Assembly: GCA_028673005.1 (NCBI GenBank)
Contig: CM054120.1
Span: 58,588,057 to 58,652,056 of the forward strand
Origin: Tanypteryx hageni
Taxonomy: Eukaryota; Arthropoda; Insecta; Odonata; Petaluridae
Length of the DNA stretch: 64,000 nt
Reading direction: 5' to 3'
Shown here: positions 60,945-64,000 of the stretch, in pieces
Numbering within the stretch: position 1 is the first letter of the stretch
Layout: the number at the start of each line of letters is the position of its first letter
The notes under the pieces: generated by a model
Told to the model about the DNA's origin: nothing
What the model saw: the letters and a program-made list of their open reading frames with translations, nothing else
The model's database searches: none
Program-made: the position numbers and the translations under genes

Positions 60945-60990
60945 AAAAAAACCTGGGGCACCAAGTTTGGGAACAGCTACTCTAGAGAAA
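60945..60990. repeat. hAT-like terminus, solitary
   Basis: The reverse complement reads AGCTGTTCCCAAACTTGGTG, matching the frequent hAT end pattern TTCCCAAACT. No partner end or duplication was found. Confidence 0.4.
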
Positions 60991-61911
60991 GGAACGTTAA
61001 TATGCTAAACATTTCCATTCAAGAGTTTCTTTCCACAATACAACTGGCCAACTAGGAGTTTATTTCCGAGAATAAAAAAAAATAAATGCTCAAGGGAGCA
61101 TGAATTTTTTATCTTTGTTAATTTTTTACCTTTTCTGTAACTCAGACTGGATATATAGCACTATTCCAACTCTCCTCTTTAATTTTCAGGAATTTCTGCA
61201 ATGCTGGTTTAGATGGTGAGAGCAGGTCGTCATCACAGGTCACTAAATGTTGTTTTGATAGTACATATTTTAACTAACCAGCAATTGATGAATTTCCAAT
61301 TCTTCAAATTCATTACTCTCATGATGTAACTCATCTCCAATCACATTAAATTTGTACTCAATCATTTTCATGCAGTTTTCTACAGATATATGGGCTAGGA
61401 TTATTTCAAACTACTACATAAAGAACATCATGACCCTTTTCTTATATATAACATTACGAATGACTGGGTCCATTTAAATATCTGAGATGTAGAAGCACAG
61501 GACCAATGAATAATAACATGAGAAACAAATGAGAAAACATTGAATCAGATAATCCTAGACAAGTGAATGCAATGAGGAATCGCACTTGATAAGTGCCTGG
61601 AAAAGGTTTAAGCTGACTACTATTCCAAATAAGATGTATACTACATACAAAACATACACGCAAGAATAAATATGGTACAAACTGCAGACGGATGTTGAGC
61701 TGGTATGAATCAGTAGAAGAGAATGAGATGGAAATTTGAAGCTTGGCTCATTCTGCCGATAGCAGCAGGAGAATATGAAATGCATTTAATGCATATCAAA
61801 AATGATTTCTTCTGAAGTGCAAAAAGAAACATTGGCATACATCTTTTTAAAACCATCTGTATTTAAAAAAAATAGAACTAAAAACTTGTAATACCACTTA
61901 TATTTTTAATA
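60991..61911. other. Intergenic, no gene seen
   Basis: Short minus-strand frames at 61454-61785 are hydrophobic but without any recognised domain. Confidence 0.4.
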
Positions 61912-62087
61912 TACCATGTTTACCCGCATCCAAGACGAGGTTGTTTTCCAAATTTCAGCTTGCGAAAACCAGGGGTCATCTTAACAGTCAATTCGCCGTG
62001 CTTCAATTCGTTGATCATCAATTCGTCACATTGCTCAACAAACTCATTGCGCGTCATTTCATTGCTTGCGTGACAATTTCGTTACGT

Positions 62088-62296
62088 TCGTCTTAAAGAT
62101 GTTCATCTTAAAAGACGTTCGCCTTAAAGACATTCGCCTTAAAGACGTTCGTTTTAAAGACGTTCGTCTTAAAGACGGTCGTCTTAAAGACAACCGTCTT
62201 AAAGATGTTCGTCTTAAAGACGACCGTCTTAAAGACATTCATCTTAAAGACGTTCGTCTTAAAGACGACCGTCTTAAAGACGTTCGTCATAAGACA
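62088..62296 (+). repeat. 15-bp minisatellite, direct array
   Basis: About thirteen copies of CTTAAAGACGTTCGT with variation mainly in the GTT/GAC/ATT positions. Confidence 0.9.
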
Positions 62297-62504
62297 AACT
62301 GAAAAACCATTTCAATTAATGAATGACATAGTATAAGACGAGGTTGTTTTCCAAATTTCAGGTATATTCATATACCATCAGTACATCGCAGTCAATTCGC
62401 TGTGCTTCAATACCCTGAAGGCTCATCAATTCGTCACATCGCTCGACAAACTCATCGTGTGTCATTTCATTGCTAGGCAAATTAATCGCGTGACAATTTC
62501 GTTA

Positions 62505-62700
62505 TGTTCGTCTCAAGAAAAGACATTTCTTAAAGACGGTCTTTAAGACGAATGTCTTTAAGAGGAATGTCTTTAAGAGGAATGTCTTTAAGAGGAATGT
62601 CTTTAAGACGAACGTCTTTAAGAAAGATGTTCGTCTTAAAGACGGTCGTCTTTTAAAGACGTTCGTCTTAAAGATGTTCCTCTTCAAGAACATTTACGTC
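62505..62700. repeat. 15-bp minisatellite, inverted array
   Basis: The same unit first appears in reverse orientation (GTCTTTAAGAGGAAT repeated, 62535-62620), then returns to forward orientation (62630-62690). The tract can fold into a large imperfect hairpin. Confidence 0.85.
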
Positions 62701-62774
62701 AAAATCTTTTTTATATTTTGACAGTCTGCTAAGTCTTAGATTTGGAGCCGTCTTGGATTCAGGTAAATCCGGTA

Positions 62775-63780
62775 ATTTAAATGTATTGGTATGGTTATTT
62801 ACTAAAATGATAATTATAGCTCAAGATATTGGAGAGAAAATTATGTAACCAACTTTATGTAGCATAACATTGAAGGCAATTCCTCAATTCAAACATATAT
62901 AACATAACAGCATCAAATCAGAGATCAAGCTTGAAAATTAGTTCTGAACAAATACGAGGCTCGGTCATGACAATGCCAACAAGAACTGGTTATAAAAGTT
63001 TCCAATGAGAGGAAATAGTAAATCTATAATAACAGCATGGTTAGAGTTGAGCAATTAACAGGAAAAAACTTGAGATGAAAAATGTATTTAAACATGAAAA
63101 GGCCATTCCATTCAAAAACAATTTCATTCCATTTTAAAAGTAACAAATTCATATCAAAGATACAGTATCAGAGCTTCAAAACTGATTAAAAGATATGGCA
63201 CATTAAATTTACTGCATCCCACAGTTCCCGTCTAAAATAAAAACTAAGCATAAAATTTTGAAACAAATAAACCATGGAACACTACAGAATGTTTGTCGGT
63301 CATAACTAAAAATAAAGACATTAAAATAAAGTCTCCTGGAATGAAAACAATAATCCTGAGAGTTCAACTCCTTTTACTTTTATTGCTAATGAAAAAACAG
63401 TGAATCACAGATGATTATACATGATTATAGTAAATGAAAATAATTTCAAATTATAAGAAACTTAAAAATTCACATGAAATCATAAACAACTGCAAAATAG
63501 TACATTATACAATTCCAAACATTAAAAACCACAAAATGGACATACAGGAAAATCATAAAAGGTATAAATCTCTTTTATACCACTTTCTGCCATAAATTTC
63601 TGAAGAAAAAAAGCAATCCCTATGATTAACCCCTCAAGTGTATATGACAGCATATGCAGTTTTGAGTGCCTTTCAACTTTATAAACCCTCCTTCATCCAT
63701 CAATTAATTGTACGTAATAAAAGAAAATACTATCCTTACAGGCTCAGGGACACTTGTAAACCTTAACCGCTATCTATAGT
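62775..63780. other. AT-rich intergenic, no gene seen
   Basis: No supported feature. Confidence 0.4.
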
Positions 63781-63784
63781 ACCA

Positions 63785-63832
63785 TTGGGGTGATCCCCTC
63801 CCCTGGGAAGTTTCTGGATCCGCCCCCGCAGA
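63785..63832. repeat. hAT-like terminus, solitary
   Basis: The reverse complement contains GCGGGGGCGGATCCAGAAAC, the GGCGGATCCAG type also seen at 1628 and 4805. No left partner was found in the last kilobase. Confidence 0.45.
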
Positions 63833-64000
63833 AGAGGCTATGCTTTGCAATAGCAGATTATAAATAAATGAATCTTTTGAGTTGAAACAAAATTGCTTTC
63901 CTCTCAGTCCTGAAAAATACCATTGTGATATTCTTATACGCAATTATATTTAAGTGTATCATTTGCAAGTAATAAACATTAATGTCTTATTCATACTTAT

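Larger units (their letters stand above)
61914..62772. mobile_element. pogo-like MITE with internal 15-bp minisatellites
   Basis: 859 bp. The left end is CCATGTTTACCCGCATCCAA; the right end, reverse complemented, is CCGGATTTACCTGAATCCAA; both continue GACG. TA flanks each side (61912-61913, 62773-62774). The inside is a tandem pair of about 400-bp units, each starting GACGAGGTTGTTTTCCAAAT (61943, 62337) and leading through CAATTCGTCACA into a minisatellite array. Frames such as 62066-62302 (LKDVR repeats) arise from the array and are not genes. Confidence 0.75.

Noticed and set aside
62066..62302. LKDVR pentapeptide-repeat protein
   Set aside because: It is the translation of a 15-bp minisatellite inside a MITE, open on both strands because the unit length is a multiple of three.
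62088..62700. CRISPR-like regular repeats
   Set aside because: Repeats are contiguous 15-mers with no spacers, in a eukaryotic MITE.

Overview
This window is nuclear DNA of a repeat-rich animal, most likely an arthropod. It holds two spliced serine-protease genes with GT-AG introns, and at least fifteen DNA-transposon or MITE copies (hAT, pogo/Tc1-mariner, PIF/Harbinger). It also has at least three LINE relics, a Penelope-like retroelement, tRNA-headed SINEs and microsatellites. No bacterial operon, phage, plasmid or CRISPR feature is present. The species cannot be fixed from the sequence alone; insect or other arthropod is an inference from the protease style and element mix.

Layout. 1-6.9 kb: a Jockey-like LINE on the minus strand, split by a 3.2-kb hAT transposon whose 8-bp target duplication and terminal repeats can still be read. 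6.9-8.5 kb: a much decayed hAT relic. 8.57-10.75 kb: copy 1 of a ~2-kb non-autonomous hAT element (copy 2 is at 44.8-46.8 kb), carrying a SINE that copy 2 lacks. 11.5-15 kb: a second LINE relic on the plus strand, cut up by a pogo-like MITE and other insertions and followed by a hAT MITE. 16-18.1 kb: small MITEs. 17.3-19.1 kb: a G-tract and a GC/CpG-rich island with no recognisable gene. 19-31 kb: AT-rich non-coding DNA with a LINE reverse-transcriptase fragment, a dispersed repeat family, a hAT MITE and an 80-bp hairpin. 31.5-33.4 kb: a hAT element with CCCGGG-type ends. 33.9 kb: a SINE. 35.6-36.6 kb: a hAT MITE beside a PIF/Harbinger element that keeps the N-terminal part of a transposase frame. 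36.8-39.4 kb: a Penelope-like element opening with a 48-bp inverted repeat. 39.6 kb: a TG/TA microsatellite.

43.1-58.5 kb holds the only genes that look functional. Two trypsin-like protease paralogues lie head to head (minus strand 43139-49213; plus strand 54302-58422). Each has seven coding exons; exons 2-7 have identical lengths and phases in both genes. Both encode a signal peptide, a pro-region, an R/IVGG activation site, a complete His-Asp-Ser triad, Asp at the trypsin specificity position and twelve cysteines, including some outside the standard pairs. Their introns and the 5-kb spacer between the promoters are filled with transposons. 58.5-64 kb is AT-rich; its main feature is a pogo-like MITE with 15-bp minisatellite arrays in opposite orientations (61914-62772).

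Exon joins, element ends and target duplications were read by eye from splice sites, terminal repeats and paralogue comparison. No alignment or database search was run.
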